DNA of 41,457 nt from a virus, in IMG/VR virus record IMGVR_UViG_3300042197_000890, positions 1 to 41,457 of that record, one strand, 5' to 3'. How positions within the stretch are numbered: position 1 is the stretch's first letter; every line of letters begins with the position of its first letter. The notes under the pieces are model-generated. The model did not search any database and was not told where the DNA came from. It saw only the letters and a program-made list of their open reading frames with translations. A program made the position numbers and the translations under genes. This document shows positions 7,014-15,049 of the stretch, one piece after another.

Positions 7014-8813
7014 ATGACACAAGAAATATATAACGACATAAAAGTTGACTATTCTAGAGATTCATTATTCGATGAAATAGGTAAAATTCGTATGAAAGAA
7101 TCTTATATGAAAGATGATGAAACATCACCACAACAAAGATTTGCTTTCGTAAGTAAAACATTTTCTTCAAATAAAGAACATGCTCAAAGACTTTATGATT
7201 ATGCTTCAAAACATTGGCTATCATATTCTACTCCTATTCTTTCATTCGGAAGAAGTAAAAAAGGATTACCGATATCTTGTTTTTTAAATTACATAGAAGA
7301 TACAGCTGAAGGATTAGTTAAAAATCTTTCAGAAACTAACTGGCTATCAATGGTTGGGGGTGGAGTTGGTATAGGATTTGGTATAAGATCAGCTGATGAC
7401 AAATCAACAGGTGTATTACCACATTTAAAAATATATGATGCAGCAACACTCGCATATAGACAAGGACGCACAAGAAGAGGTTCTTATGCTGCTTATCTTG
7501 ATATATCACACCCTGACATAATTGAATTTTTAGAAATAAGAAAGCCAACAGGCGATCAAAATGTTCGTTGTTTAAATATGCATCATGGTATTAACATACC
7601 AAACGAGTTTATGGAACTTGTTGAAAAATGTATGTTAGATATAGATGCGGATGATAAATGGGCTTTAAAAGACCCACACACTCAAGAAGTTAAATCTTAC
7701 ATAAGTGCAAGAGAGTTATGGCAACGAGTGTTAGAAATGCGTATGATGACAGGAGAACCATATCTTCATTTCATAGACACTTCAAATGCACAACTTCCAG
7801 CATTCCTAAAAGCAAAAAATTTAAAAATTCATCAATCAAATCTTTGTTCTGAAATTATATTACCCACTAGTGTTGAAAGAACTGCTGTGTGTTGTTTATC
7901 TTCAGTCAATCTAGAATATTTTGATGAATGGAAGAAAGACGATCAATTTTTAGCAGATATAGCAGAGATGTTAGATAATGTTCTTACATATTTTATAACT
8001 CATGCTCCGAATGCTATATCAAGAGCGAAATACTCAGCTGAAAGAGAAAGAAGTATCGGAGTTGGTGCACTCGGCTTTCATGCTTACTTACAAAGCAAAA
8101 ATATTCCGTGGGAGTCTGCTATGGCAGTATCTGCTAACACAAGAATGTTTATGCATATAAGAAGTCAGCTAGATAAAGCAAATATTAAACTAGGTAAAGA
8201 AAGAGGTGAAGCACCAGATGCAGTTGGTACAGGACAGAGATTTTCTCATGTAATGGCTATCGCACCAAATGCTTCATCCTCTATCTTAATGGGAAATACA
8301 TCACCATCAATTGAACCATTTAGAGCAAATGTTTACAGACAAGATACTCTTTCAGGTGCGTCTATAAATAAAAATAAGTACTTAGATAAAGTAATTAAAA
8401 AAGCTGTTGATAAAAATGATAAACTTGATTATAATGAAATTTGGTCAAGTATTATAATGAATGATGGTTCAGTTCAACACTTAGAATTTTTAAAAGAAAA
8501 TGAGAAAGATACTTTTAAAACAGCTATGGAAATAGATCAACGTTGGGTTATAGAACATGCAGCGATACGTCAAGAGTTTATCGATCAAGCACAATCAGTT
8601 AATTTATTCTTTAGACCAGATACAGATATTAAATATCTACATGCTTGTCATTTTATGGCTTGGAAAAAAGGTTTAAAAACTTTATATTATTGTCGTAGTG
8701 AGAAAATTGGTAAAGCTGATAAAGTTGCGAAGAAAATAGAACGAAGAATTATCGAAGAAATTAAGATAAAAGATTTAACAAAAGAGGATACATGTTTAGC
8801 TTGCGAGGGTTAA
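7014..8813 (+). CDS. nrdA: Ribonucleoside-diphosphate reductase, alpha subunit (class I)
   Basis: A 599-residue catalytic subunit that reduces ribonucleotides to deoxyribonucleotides. Catalytic residues can be placed: Cys89 in LPISCFLN and Cys293 in AVCCLSS (the redox pair), Asn276-Cys278-Glu280 in SNLCSE (active-site radical), Tyr558-Tyr559 in TLYYCRS (radical relay) and the C-terminal CLACEG pair that regenerates the active site. It is about 160 residues shorter than E. coli NrdA, and it starts close to the catalytic barrel, so the N-terminal ATP-cone that senses dATP appears to be absent. That would make the enzyme resistant to dATP shut-off, as in many phage enzymes. The beta subunit is downstream at 10878. 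Confidence 0.93.
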   Translation: MTQEIYNDIKVDYSRDSLFDEIGKIRMKESYMKDDETSPQQRFAFVSKTFSSNKEHAQRLYDYASKHWLSYSTPILSFGRSKKGLPISCFLNYIEDTAEGLVKNLSETNWLSMVGGGVGIGFGIRSADDKSTGVLPHLKIYDAATLAYRQGRTRRGSYAAYLDISHPDIIEFLEIRKPTGDQNVRCLNMHHGINIPNEFMELVEKCMLDIDADDKWALKDPHTQEVKSYISARELWQRVLEMRMMTGEPYLHFIDTSNAQLPAFLKAKNLKIHQSNLCSEIILPTSVERTAVCCLSSVNLEYFDEWKKDDQFLADIAEMLDNVLTYFITHAPNAISRAKYSAERERSIGVGALGFHAYLQSKNIPWESAMAVSANTRMFMHIRSQLDKANIKLGKERGEAPDAVGTGQRFSHVMAIAPNASSSILMGNTSPSIEPFRANVYRQDTLSGASINKNKYLDKVIKKAVDKNDKLDYNEIWSSIIMNDGSVQHLEFLKENEKDTFKTAMEIDQRWVIEHAAIRQEFIDQAQSVNLFFRPDTDIKYLHACHFMAWKKGLKTLYYCRSEKIGKADKVAKKIERRIIEEIKIKDLTKEDTCLACEG

Positions 8814-9214
8814 GAATATGGAGTACTTTGATACTCTTAACAGTATTGACGTCATGTATTCCTGCAGGAATAGTCGCAGTTAAGAAATTATTACCATCAT
8901 CATATGATGATAATGAAATGTTAATGATATCCAATCTAAGATATGATGTGCGACAAGTACAATGTACTGGCGATAAATCGCATGACACCATAGCAAAAAT
9001 ATGGGAAGGGAAAGAAAAACTATATTACTATTCTTCAGCAAAAGAAAATGAAGATGTTTTAAAAATGGTAAGACCATTATCTGAAAGTATGAGAGGATTA
9101 TACGATTCATCAAAATCAGGTAATATGAAAGAACTTTACTGTATTGAGAAAGTAATTAATTTAACAAAACAAGTGGATATTATAGCAAATGCACTTGCAG
9201 CAAGGAACAAATAA
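8792..9214 (+). CDS. Small lipoprotein of unknown function
   Basis: A 140-residue protein whose ATG lies inside the 3' end of nrdA and follows AAAGAGG. The N-terminus is a signal sequence (LRIWSTLILLTVLTSC) with lipobox LTSC and lipidation Cys22, so export and anchoring in the cell envelope is predicted. The mature part is soluble and mostly helical with two further Cys. It is curious for an envelope protein to be coupled to nrdA. Possible roles include superinfection exclusion or envelope stress control; nothing in the sequence decides between them. Confidence 0.65.
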   Translation: MFSLRGLRIWSTLILLTVLTSCIPAGIVAVKKLLPSSYDDNEMLMISNLRYDVRQVQCTGDKSHDTIAKIWEGKEKLYYYSSAKENEDVLKMVRPLSESMRGLYDSSKSGNMKELYCIEKVINLTKQVDIIANALAARNK

Positions 9215-9465
9215 TGACTATAAATGAAGCAATACAAGAAATGCAATCACTAACAAACAGTGAAAATGCATGGTTAAGAGAAAAAGCAAATAAAGTAATA
9301 CGATATACTCATCAACATGAAACAGGGCAACTATCAACAGCTGAATATACAGATCTATTAAATGATTTGGCTCGTATCGAAGAAATACAAGAAGAAGCAG
9401 ATACGATGAAATATAAAGCAGCAATTGAAAAATTAATTACGACTGCATTTTCATTACTTAGTTAA
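9214..9465 (+). CDS. Small helical hypothetical protein
   Basis: An 83-residue acidic protein whose ATG overlaps the preceding stop (TAATG). It is predicted all-helical (INEAIQEMQSLTNSENAWL, LLNDLARIEEIQEEAD). It lacks a DSL phosphopantetheine site, so it is not an acyl carrier protein despite its size. No family recognised. Confidence 0.6.
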   Translation: MTINEAIQEMQSLTNSENAWLREKANKVIRYTHQHETGQLSTAEYTDLLNDLARIEEIQEEADTMKYKAAIEKLITTAFSLLS

Positions 9466-9469
9466 TATT

Positions 9470-10168
9470 ATGTTTGTATTTAAAAATATAGATAATTGGA
9501 TTACTGACGAAGAACGTTTAAATATAAGAAATAAAGTTGAAGATTTAAAAGCTGATTGGAAACATATAAAAGATTTTCCTTTAGCAAAATCTGCAAAACT
9601 TTTAGCAGCACAAGATCCTGACCTTTATAAATCAGCAGAAAATCAATATTTCTTAGGTGATGCTACATACGTGTTAGAAAAACTAGAACAAAGAAATAAA
9701 ACTTTATCAGAAAATTTAAATGTTTTATTTTTTGATTTATATGAAAAAATAGTTAGTACAATCAAAGATATAACAGGATTGCCTACTTCTTATTTGTCTG
9801 AATATCCACGTCCTGGATTTCATATATTTCGAGGTAAGCAAACACCGCATCCTTTTGAATATCATATTGACACTACAATATGCAGATACGATGCTAATTA
9901 TAAACCAGAACAATGTTATTCTTTTTTATCTTTGATCGAAACACCAAACAGTGATCCTGCTGGTTTAGAATATAAAGATACAAATGATTTTGATTCGTTA
10001 AGAGATTATCCTGAAAAAGTAAAACTATATAAATTAAATACTTTCTATTATTGGAAAGGTGACCATTATCATAGAATGAAAAAGTTTGGTATGAATGAGG
10101 GTGAAAGTAGAATTACTTTACAAGGTCATTACGTACTTAAAGATAATAGAGCATATATTTACTGGTAA
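9470..10168 (+). CDS. Fe(II)/2OG oxygenase-like protein, paralogue A
   Basis: A 232-residue protein. The probable iron ligands are His132-x-Asp134 (YHIDTT) and His201 (DHYHRM), and the 2OG Arg is Arg214 in SRITLQGH. PRPGFHIFRGKQTPHPF precedes the HxD. The same landmarks occur in the same order in the next gene, so the two arose by tandem duplication. Both lie between nrdA and nrdB. The family resembles phage and marine-bacterial 2OG oxygenases without known substrate. The gene starts four bases after the previous stop. Confidence 0.75.
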   Translation: MFVFKNIDNWITDEERLNIRNKVEDLKADWKHIKDFPLAKSAKLLAAQDPDLYKSAENQYFLGDATYVLEKLEQRNKTLSENLNVLFFDLYEKIVSTIKDITGLPTSYLSEYPRPGFHIFRGKQTPHPFEYHIDTTICRYDANYKPEQCYSFLSLIETPNSDPAGLEYKDTNDFDSLRDYPEKVKLYKLNTFYYWKGDHYHRMKKFGMNEGESRITLQGHYVLKDNRAYIYW

Positions 10169-10172
10169 GATT

Positions 10173-10859
10173 ATGAAACGTTTTTCTTTTGCTGAAATAC
10201 AAAATTTCTTTTCAGAGGGTGAGAGAAACCAAATAGCAAGAAAAGTTTTAGAATTAAAACCACATTGGAAAAAATTACATGATTATAATGTATATAAAAA
10301 CAGTCTTGATTTAAAGTCTGATTATTCTAAAAACCAATATTTACTTGGTGATAGTATATATCCACTTAAACCTAAAGACACGAGCGAGATAAATAAAGAA
10401 GTTCAAGGAATACTTTTAAGAGAATTTAAAGATTTAATATATAAAAAATTAATCGATAATGTTGGTAGGTGGTTCGAAGTATTTAACTATAAAGAAACTG
10501 AATTTTACCCAAATTTACCAATTCCTGGATTTCACATATTTGACGGAAAACAAACTGCTCAGCCATTTGGATGGCATACTGATACGACACTTTGTTTATG
10601 GGAAGAGAATATAGATCCTAAAAAACTGTTTTCTTTTTTATCTCCTATTATGATGCCAGAAAGAGGAGCACATTTAGAGTGGTTAATGCCATCAGGAAAA
10701 GAAGCTATAATACCATACGAGTATGGTACACTTCATATATGGAATGGTTTAGAACAACATAGAATAGGTCGTCACGCATTAGCGAATTACGAAAAACGAA
10801 TTACGTTGCAAGGACATATTTACATTAATCCAAACGGAAAAGTGCAACTATTTTTTTAA
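10173..10859 (+). CDS. Fe(II)/2OG oxygenase-like protein, paralogue B
   Basis: A 228-residue paralogue of the preceding gene. ATG 10173 is chosen over 10095 because it aligns with the start of its sister and leaves only a four-base gap. Iron ligands are His135-x-Asp137 (GWHTDTT) and His196 (EQHRIG), with Arg209 in KRITLQGH for 2OG. IPGFHIFDGKQTAQPF parallels the motif in its sister. The regions between the landmarks differ strongly, suggesting different substrates or partners. It is followed 18 bases later by nrdB. Confidence 0.75.
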   Translation: MKRFSFAEIQNFFSEGERNQIARKVLELKPHWKKLHDYNVYKNSLDLKSDYSKNQYLLGDSIYPLKPKDTSEINKEVQGILLREFKDLIYKKLIDNVGRWFEVFNYKETEFYPNLPIPGFHIFDGKQTAQPFGWHTDTTLCLWEENIDPKKLFSFLSPIMMPERGAHLEWLMPSGKEAIIPYEYGTLHIWNGLEQHRIGRHALANYEKRITLQGHIYINPNGKVQLFF

Positions 10860-10877
10860 CTTAACACATAGAGGAAC

Positions 10878-11879
10878 ATGAACGTGCCAAAACAATCTGA
10901 AACCATTTCTTTAACAAAAGAAAGAAATTACTTTAAACCATTCAATTATCCATGGGCTTATGATGCATGGCTTAAACACGAGCAATCACATTGGCTACAC
11001 ACAGAAGTACCAATGTTAGAAGATGTAAAAGACTGGAAAAGTAAATTGACACCACCACAAAAACACTTTCTTACAAATATTTTTAGATTTTTTACACAAG
11101 GAGATATTGATGTAGCAGGTGGTTATGTAATGAATTATCTTCCATATTTTCCACAACCAGAAGTAAGAATGATGATGTGTGGATTCGCAGCACGTGAAGC
11201 TTTACATATAGCAGCATATTCTCATTTAATTGAAACATTAGGTTTGCCAGAAGCAACTTATAATGAATTTAATAATTATAAAGAGATGGCAGCAAAACAT
11301 AATTACTTTGTAGATCTAGCATCTAAGACTACAAATAAATCTAGTATTGCTACAAGCATAGCAGCATTCTCAGCATTTACAGAGGGTATGCAGTTATTCT
11401 CATCTTTCATTATGTTATTAAATTTTCCAAGACATGGGCTTATGAAAGGTATGGGTCAAATTGTCACTTGGTCAATGGTAGACGAAACACAACATTGCGA
11501 AGCGATGATAAGAGTGTTTAGAACTTATATCGAAGAGAATAATGAGATATGGAATGATTCTCTTAAAAAGAAAATATATGATATTGCTGAAAAAATGGTA
11601 GAGTTAGAAGATAACTTTATTGATCTTGCTTTTTCAATGGGTGAAATGCAAAATTTAAAAAAAGAAGAAGTGAAAGAATACATTCGTTATATATGTGACC
11701 GAAGACTTATTTCAATGGGTCTAAAGGGTATTAACAAAAGAAAAACAAATCCACTTCCTTGGGTAGAAGAGATGATGAATGCTCCTATACATGGAAACTT
11801 TTTTGAAAATCGTATTACTGATTATGCAAAAGGATCTTTAAAAGGGAATTGGGGAGATGTTTGGGGTGCTAAAAAATAA
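10878..11879 (+). CDS. nrdB: Ribonucleoside-diphosphate reductase, beta subunit (class I)
   Basis: A 333-residue radical-generating subunit. By alignment in my head to E. coli NrdB, the metal ligands are Asp76 (TQGDID), Glu107 and His110 (REALHIAAYSH), Glu169 (AFTEGMQ), Glu203 and His206 (VDETQHCE). Tyr114 sits where the radical tyrosine is expected, so this is a tyrosyl-radical type rather than the Phe-containing class Ic. GAGGA lies before ATG. It partners the nrdA product encoded at 7014, from which it is separated by a lipoprotein, a small protein and two 2OG oxygenase genes. Confidence 0.93.
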   Translation: MNVPKQSETISLTKERNYFKPFNYPWAYDAWLKHEQSHWLHTEVPMLEDVKDWKSKLTPPQKHFLTNIFRFFTQGDIDVAGGYVMNYLPYFPQPEVRMMMCGFAAREALHIAAYSHLIETLGLPEATYNEFNNYKEMAAKHNYFVDLASKTTNKSSIATSIAAFSAFTEGMQLFSSFIMLLNFPRHGLMKGMGQIVTWSMVDETQHCEAMIRVFRTYIEENNEIWNDSLKKKIYDIAEKMVELEDNFIDLAFSMGEMQNLKKEEVKEYIRYICDRRLISMGLKGINKRKTNPLPWVEEMMNAPIHGNFFENRITDYAKGSLKGNWGDVWGAKK

Positions 11880-12055
11880 TGAAAATACAAACAGTTAAAT
11901 TTCATTGTATGTCTTGTGAAACAGAGGGTAAAATTTCATTTACCACTCAAGATGATACATTGTCAAAGGCAGACATTGCCTATTGCCCAATGTGTGCTCA
12001 CGATATAACTGAAAATGACGATAATGAGATCGAAGAACAAGAACAAGATGAATAA
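11879..12055 (+). CDS. Small zinc-ribbon protein
   Basis: A 58-residue protein whose ATG overlaps the nrdB stop (TAATG). Two CxxC knuckles, CMSC at residues 10-13 and CPMC at 36-39, should bind one zinc ion. The C-terminal 15 residues are almost all acidic or Gln. Such small ribbons in T4-like phages may bind nucleic acids or RNA polymerase. No specific family identified. Confidence 0.7.
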   Translation: MKIQTVKFHCMSCETEGKISFTTQDDTLSKADIAYCPMCAHDITENDDNEIEEQEQDE

Positions 12056-12063
12056 ATATACGT

Positions 12064-12486
12064 ATGACACAATGGTTATACGAAAACAAAGAGTTCACTG
12101 ATTCTTCAAAATATTTCGGGTTTATATATTCAATTACAAATAATTTAAATAATAAAATTTATATAGGACGTAAATACTTCACATCGGCTAAAACAAAAAA
12201 GCCACTTAAAGGAAGAGTTAATAAAAGAAGATCTAGAGTTGAAAACGATTGGAAAGAATATTGGGGGTCTTCGCCTATACTATTAAATGAAATAGAAAAA
12301 GTAGGAAAAGAAAATTTTACGAGACAAATACTTCGACTTTGTAAAACAAGAGGAGAAGTAAATTATTGGGAAGCAAAGTATATGTTTGAATTTGATGTAT
12401 TGAATGCAAAACTTCCTAATGGTGAGAACAAATATTATAATGAAAATATAATGATGAAATTTACAAGAAAAAATATAGGTAAATGA
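12064..12486 (+). CDS. GIY-YIG family nuclease
   Basis: A 140-residue protein. FGFIYSITN at residues 18-26 and KIYIGRKYF at 31-39 form the GIY-YIG core, followed by a basic stretch (KGRVNKRRSR), WKEYWGSSP, then EKVGKENFTRQIL and a conserved Glu in YWEAKYMFE. The catalytic Arg is expected in the helix after YIG. The small size without a DNA-recognition tail resembles free-standing phage homing or restriction-like nucleases (Seg-like). AATAAATA at 12051-12058 lies just upstream of ATG 12064 and might serve as a late promoter. Confidence 0.75.
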   Translation: MTQWLYENKEFTDSSKYFGFIYSITNNLNNKIYIGRKYFTSAKTKKPLKGRVNKRRSRVENDWKEYWGSSPILLNEIEKVGKENFTRQILRLCKTRGEVNYWEAKYMFEFDVLNAKLPNGENKYYNENIMMKFTRKNIGK

Positions 12487-12647
12487 ATCTTAAAACTTTT
12501 AGATTCTTAGTTCATATAAACAACCAGAGTCCAGGAATTATAATTGAACAACGTGCATTAAATATAACTCAAGCTACTCAAGCAGTGCAAGCAATGTATA
12601 AAGATTCAAAAGTAGTGTTCTATGGAATGGTAAACGAAAAGAATTAA
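12483..12647 (+). CDS. Small hypothetical protein
   Basis: A 54-residue frame whose ATG overlaps the previous stop (ATGA), ending one base before the next ATG. It reads as a compact alpha-beta protein (FRFLVHINNQSPGIIIEQRAL). Dense packing with no gap supports it being real. No family recognised. Confidence 0.55.
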   Translation: MNLKTFRFLVHINNQSPGIIIEQRALNITQATQAVQAMYKDSKVVFYGMVNEKN

Positions 12648-12648
12648 A

Positions 12649-13746
12649 ATGAAAAACTTACTGTTAATTAATGCATTATTTTTATCAGCTATCGCAGCAT
12701 TTTATGCGATTACTGGATTGATAGCTATATTTGCAACAGCTGTAATACCAATAGCAATTATGGGTACAGCTTTAGAATCAGCAAAACTTGTTATAGCATC
12801 ATGGTTATATAGACGATGGGATAATATAACCAAAGTGATGAGATATTATTTTAGTATATCATTAATTATACTTATGCTTTTAACGAGTATGGGTATATTT
12901 GGATTTTTAAGTAAAGCACATTTAGATCAAGCGATACCAACTGGTGAAGTGTCGTCTAAAGTTTATATATTAGATGATAAAATTAAATATCAAAAAGATA
13001 TAATCGTAAGAAACCAAAAAACTATTAAACAGTTAGATGATTTAGTAGAGCAAAGTATAGGTCGTACAACTGATGAAAAGGGTATTAATGCTGCAACTGA
13101 ACTAAGAAGAAAACAAGAGGGTCAAAGAAATAAATTAGTTGCTGAAATAGATAAAGCACAAACTGCTGTCAATAATTTAACGAAAGAAAGAGAACCAATC
13201 GCAAAAGATCTTAGAAAGATCGAAGCAGAAGTTGGTCCTATTAAATATATTGCTGCTTTAATATATGGTGATAAAATAGATGATAATCTACTCGAAAAAG
13301 CTGTAAGATTTGTTATTATAATTATTGTATTCGTATTCGATCCATTAGCAGTTATGATGTTAATTGCATGGAACAGAGAAATAGCATTTACTAGTGGAGT
13401 AAAACCACCATCTGTACTACCAACATCATTACCAACTATTAAACCATTGGCAGAAGTAAAAGAAATAGTTAAAGATATAAAAACTGAAATAAAATCTAAA
13501 TTAAAAGAATCTTTAAGTAAAGTAAAAGAAAAAATAACTGATGGTAATTCATACTTGGAACGTAAACGAAAAGAAAGAGCAAACGATTTATCAAATATAA
13601 ATACAAATAAGACGCCTACTGCATTTTATGAAGTTGATAATGTAGATGTGTATGAAAGAAAATCAGATATAAAAGAAACAATAACAAGATCATTAGATGG
13701 AAGACCAGAAGAACCTAAAAATTCTGTGATTCCTAAGAAAGAATAA
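12649..13746 (+). CDS. Large membrane protein with periplasmic or cytosolic coiled coil
   Basis: A 365-residue protein. Residues 1-95 carry about three membrane segments including PIAIMGTALESAKLVIASWLYRRW, a block I recall from membrane proteins of marine T4-like phages. Residues 110-205 form a long coiled coil, then another membrane segment (VIIIIVFVFDPLAVMMLIAW) follows near 222-242. The C-terminal 120 residues are Lys-rich and disordered. It sits two bases before the holin gene. A lysis-control or membrane-remodelling role fits the context but is not demonstrated. Confidence 0.7.
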   Translation: MKNLLLINALFLSAIAAFYAITGLIAIFATAVIPIAIMGTALESAKLVIASWLYRRWDNITKVMRYYFSISLIILMLLTSMGIFGFLSKAHLDQAIPTGEVSSKVYILDDKIKYQKDIIVRNQKTIKQLDDLVEQSIGRTTDEKGINAATELRRKQEGQRNKLVAEIDKAQTAVNNLTKEREPIAKDLRKIEAEVGPIKYIAALIYGDKIDDNLLEKAVRFVIIIIVFVFDPLAVMMLIAWNREIAFTSGVKPPSVLPTSLPTIKPLAEVKEIVKDIKTEIKSKLKESLSKVKEKITDGNSYLERKRKERANDLSNINTNKTPTAFYEVDNVDVYERKSDIKETITRSLDGRPEEPKNSVIPKKE

Positions 13747-13747
13747 T

Positions 13748-14068
13748 ATGGATAATGCAGATATTAAAACAATGTGGCGACCAGCGATTGCTTGGTTGTA
13801 TATTGCTATTTGTTTTGTAGACTTTATGGTATTTCCTATTTTATGGAATGTAGCACAAATAGCATTTTTAAAAACAATAGTAATTACTCCTTGGGATCCA
13901 TTAACTTTAAAAGGTGGTGGATTATTTCACATCTCTATGGGTGCGATATTAGGAGTGACAGCTTATGGAAGAACTCAAGAAAAAATTAATGGAGTCACTA
14001 CTACATCAACTATGATGGCTCCACCATCAGCAAAACCACCTACACCAAATTTCCCAGTTCGTGATTAA
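13748..14068 (+). CDS. Holin, three-transmembrane type
   Basis: A 106-residue protein with three hydrophobic segments and a Pro/Lys-rich cytoplasmic tail (APPSAKPPTPNFPVRD). The signature MWRPAIAWLYIAICFVDFMVFP, split by the membrane, then WDPLTLKGGGLFHISMGAILG and TAYGRTQEK match the 3-TM holin family known from marine phages and gene-transfer agents. Holins open the inner membrane to time lysis. The other lysis genes are scattered: spanins at 3.3 kb, GH19 endolysin at 35.5 kb and a SleB-type hydrolase at 39.3 kb. Confidence 0.82.
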   Translation: MDNADIKTMWRPAIAWLYIAICFVDFMVFPILWNVAQIAFLKTIVITPWDPLTLKGGGLFHISMGAILGVTAYGRTQEKINGVTTTSTMMAPPSAKPPTPNFPVRD

Positions 14069-14069
14069 T

Positions 14070-14213
14070 ATGATGAATAAAGAACAAGAAAATAAAAAAT
14101 ATAAATCTCCAGAAGAATTTATAAAGTATCTTCAAGAAAAATTAAAGTTAGATAAAGAAAATAAAATTTGGACTGAAGAGGAAAAAAGAAAAGTAAGCGA
14201 TTTTAACAAATAA
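14070..14213 (+). CDS. Small charged hypothetical protein
   Basis: A 47-residue Lys/Glu-rich helical frame starting one base after the holin stop. It begins with two ATG codons in tandem. No family recognised; kept because it fills the gap exactly and continues the operon. Confidence 0.5.
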   Translation: MMNKEQENKKYKSPEEFIKYLQEKLKLDKENKIWTEEEKRKVSDFNK

Positions 14214-14223
14214 GGAATAGATT

Positions 14224-14376
14224 ATGGCAAAACGTGCAGCAAATTATGGAACTAATACTAAGAGAGAATCAAGACCAAAACGTACAAGTGTTGGGAATGG
14301 ATTTCATAGTATTTCTATGATGAATAAACATAAGCGAAGATCTTATAAAGCTTATCGTGGTCAAGGAAGACCTTAA
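14224..14376 (+). CDS. Small basic protein
   Basis: A 50-residue protein with TAAGGA upstream as ribosome site. It is rich in Arg, Lys, Gly and Tyr (KHKRRSYKAYRGQGRP at the end), with predicted pI well above 10, which suggests nucleic-acid binding. No family recognised. Confidence 0.55.
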   Translation: MAKRAANYGTNTKRESRPKRTSVGNGFHSISMMNKHKRRSYKAYRGQGRP

Positions 14377-14392
14377 ACCAAAGGAGTAAAAA

Positions 14393-14452
14393 ATGAAAAA
14401 GTTAATTGAAAAAGTAAAAAAACTATTTAAAAGATGCGTTTGTAAAAAATAA
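14393..14452 (+). CDS. 19-residue basic microprotein
   Basis: A tiny frame with an AAAGGAG ribosome site six bases before ATG, an unusually strong signal in this window. The product is Lys-rich and amphipathic, ending CVCKK. A run of twelve T (14453-14464) follows directly. It may be a real micropeptide or a remnant; the ribosome site is the only support. Confidence 0.4.
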   Translation: MKKLIEKVKKLFKRCVCKK

Positions 14453-14467
14453 TTTTTTTTTTTTATT

Positions 14468-15049
14468 ATGAATGATGTTATGAAATATGTGATTACAGGT
14501 CATAGATCTGGTATAGGTAAATCTATATTTGATTACTATGGTAAACAACCTAATATATATTGTGTTGGTTATGATATATCACATCATTTAGATTTAAACG
14601 ACCCAAAAATACATTCAGATTTTATAGAGAGTTGTAAAGATGCTTCAGTTATAGTATTAAACGCACATACTGGTGAACAACATAGTTCTCTAAAAACTCT
14701 TTACAATCTCTATAAACAAGATTCAAAACATATAATCGCAATAGGTTCAATGGTAAGTAAAATATGGAAGACTTTGCAAGAAGTTCCTAAAGGTTTTGAA
14801 AACTATTGGCTGCAAAAAGTATTACTCGATAAAACAGTAGAAGAATTATATGATTCAAACAGTTCTTTTCTAGAACTTTATACTCCATTTAAAATTAGTA
14901 TTATTCGTCCAGCTTGGGTTGATACTCCACTGGCAAAAGATTACACAGGAAAAAAATTAACAATAGATTCAGTTTTAAATGCAGTAAGATTTATAATTGA
15001 AAATAAAAATAGTCATATAACAAACATGGAATTACAATGTACGAATTAA
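14468..15049 (+). CDS. Short-chain dehydrogenase/reductase (SDR)
   Basis: A 193-residue NAD(P)-dependent oxidoreductase. The cofactor loop is GHRSGIG (11-17), Asn65 in VLNAH replaces the usual NAG motif, and the catalytic triad is Ser94 (AIGSM), Tyr113 and Lys117 (YWLQK). RPAWVDTPL near the C-terminus matches the PGxVxTP segment. It is shorter than typical 240-residue SDRs. The last 13 bases overlap the class-III aminotransferase, so a reduction or oxidation next to a transamination in the same pathway is likely. Alternative start ATG 14483 would remove four residues. The substrate could be a keto-sugar, keto-acid or ketoacyl chain. Confidence 0.82.
   Translation: MNDVMKYVITGHRSGIGKSIFDYYGKQPNIYCVGYDISHHLDLNDPKIHSDFIESCKDASVIVLNAHTGEQHSSLKTLYNLYKQDSKHIIAIGSMVSKIWKTLQEVPKGFENYWLQKVLLDKTVEELYDSNSSFLELYTPFKISIIRPAWVDTPLAKDYTGKKLTIDSVLNAVRFIIENKNSHITNMELQCTN

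Noticed and set aside
9214-9465. Acyl carrier protein for the ketoacyl synthase
   Set aside because: Size and helical acidic character fit, but no DSL/DSx phosphopantetheine serine motif is present.
14453-14464. Run of twelve T as a classical intrinsic terminator
   Set aside because: No stable GC-rich hairpin precedes it, so it is reported only as a homopolymer next to the microprotein.
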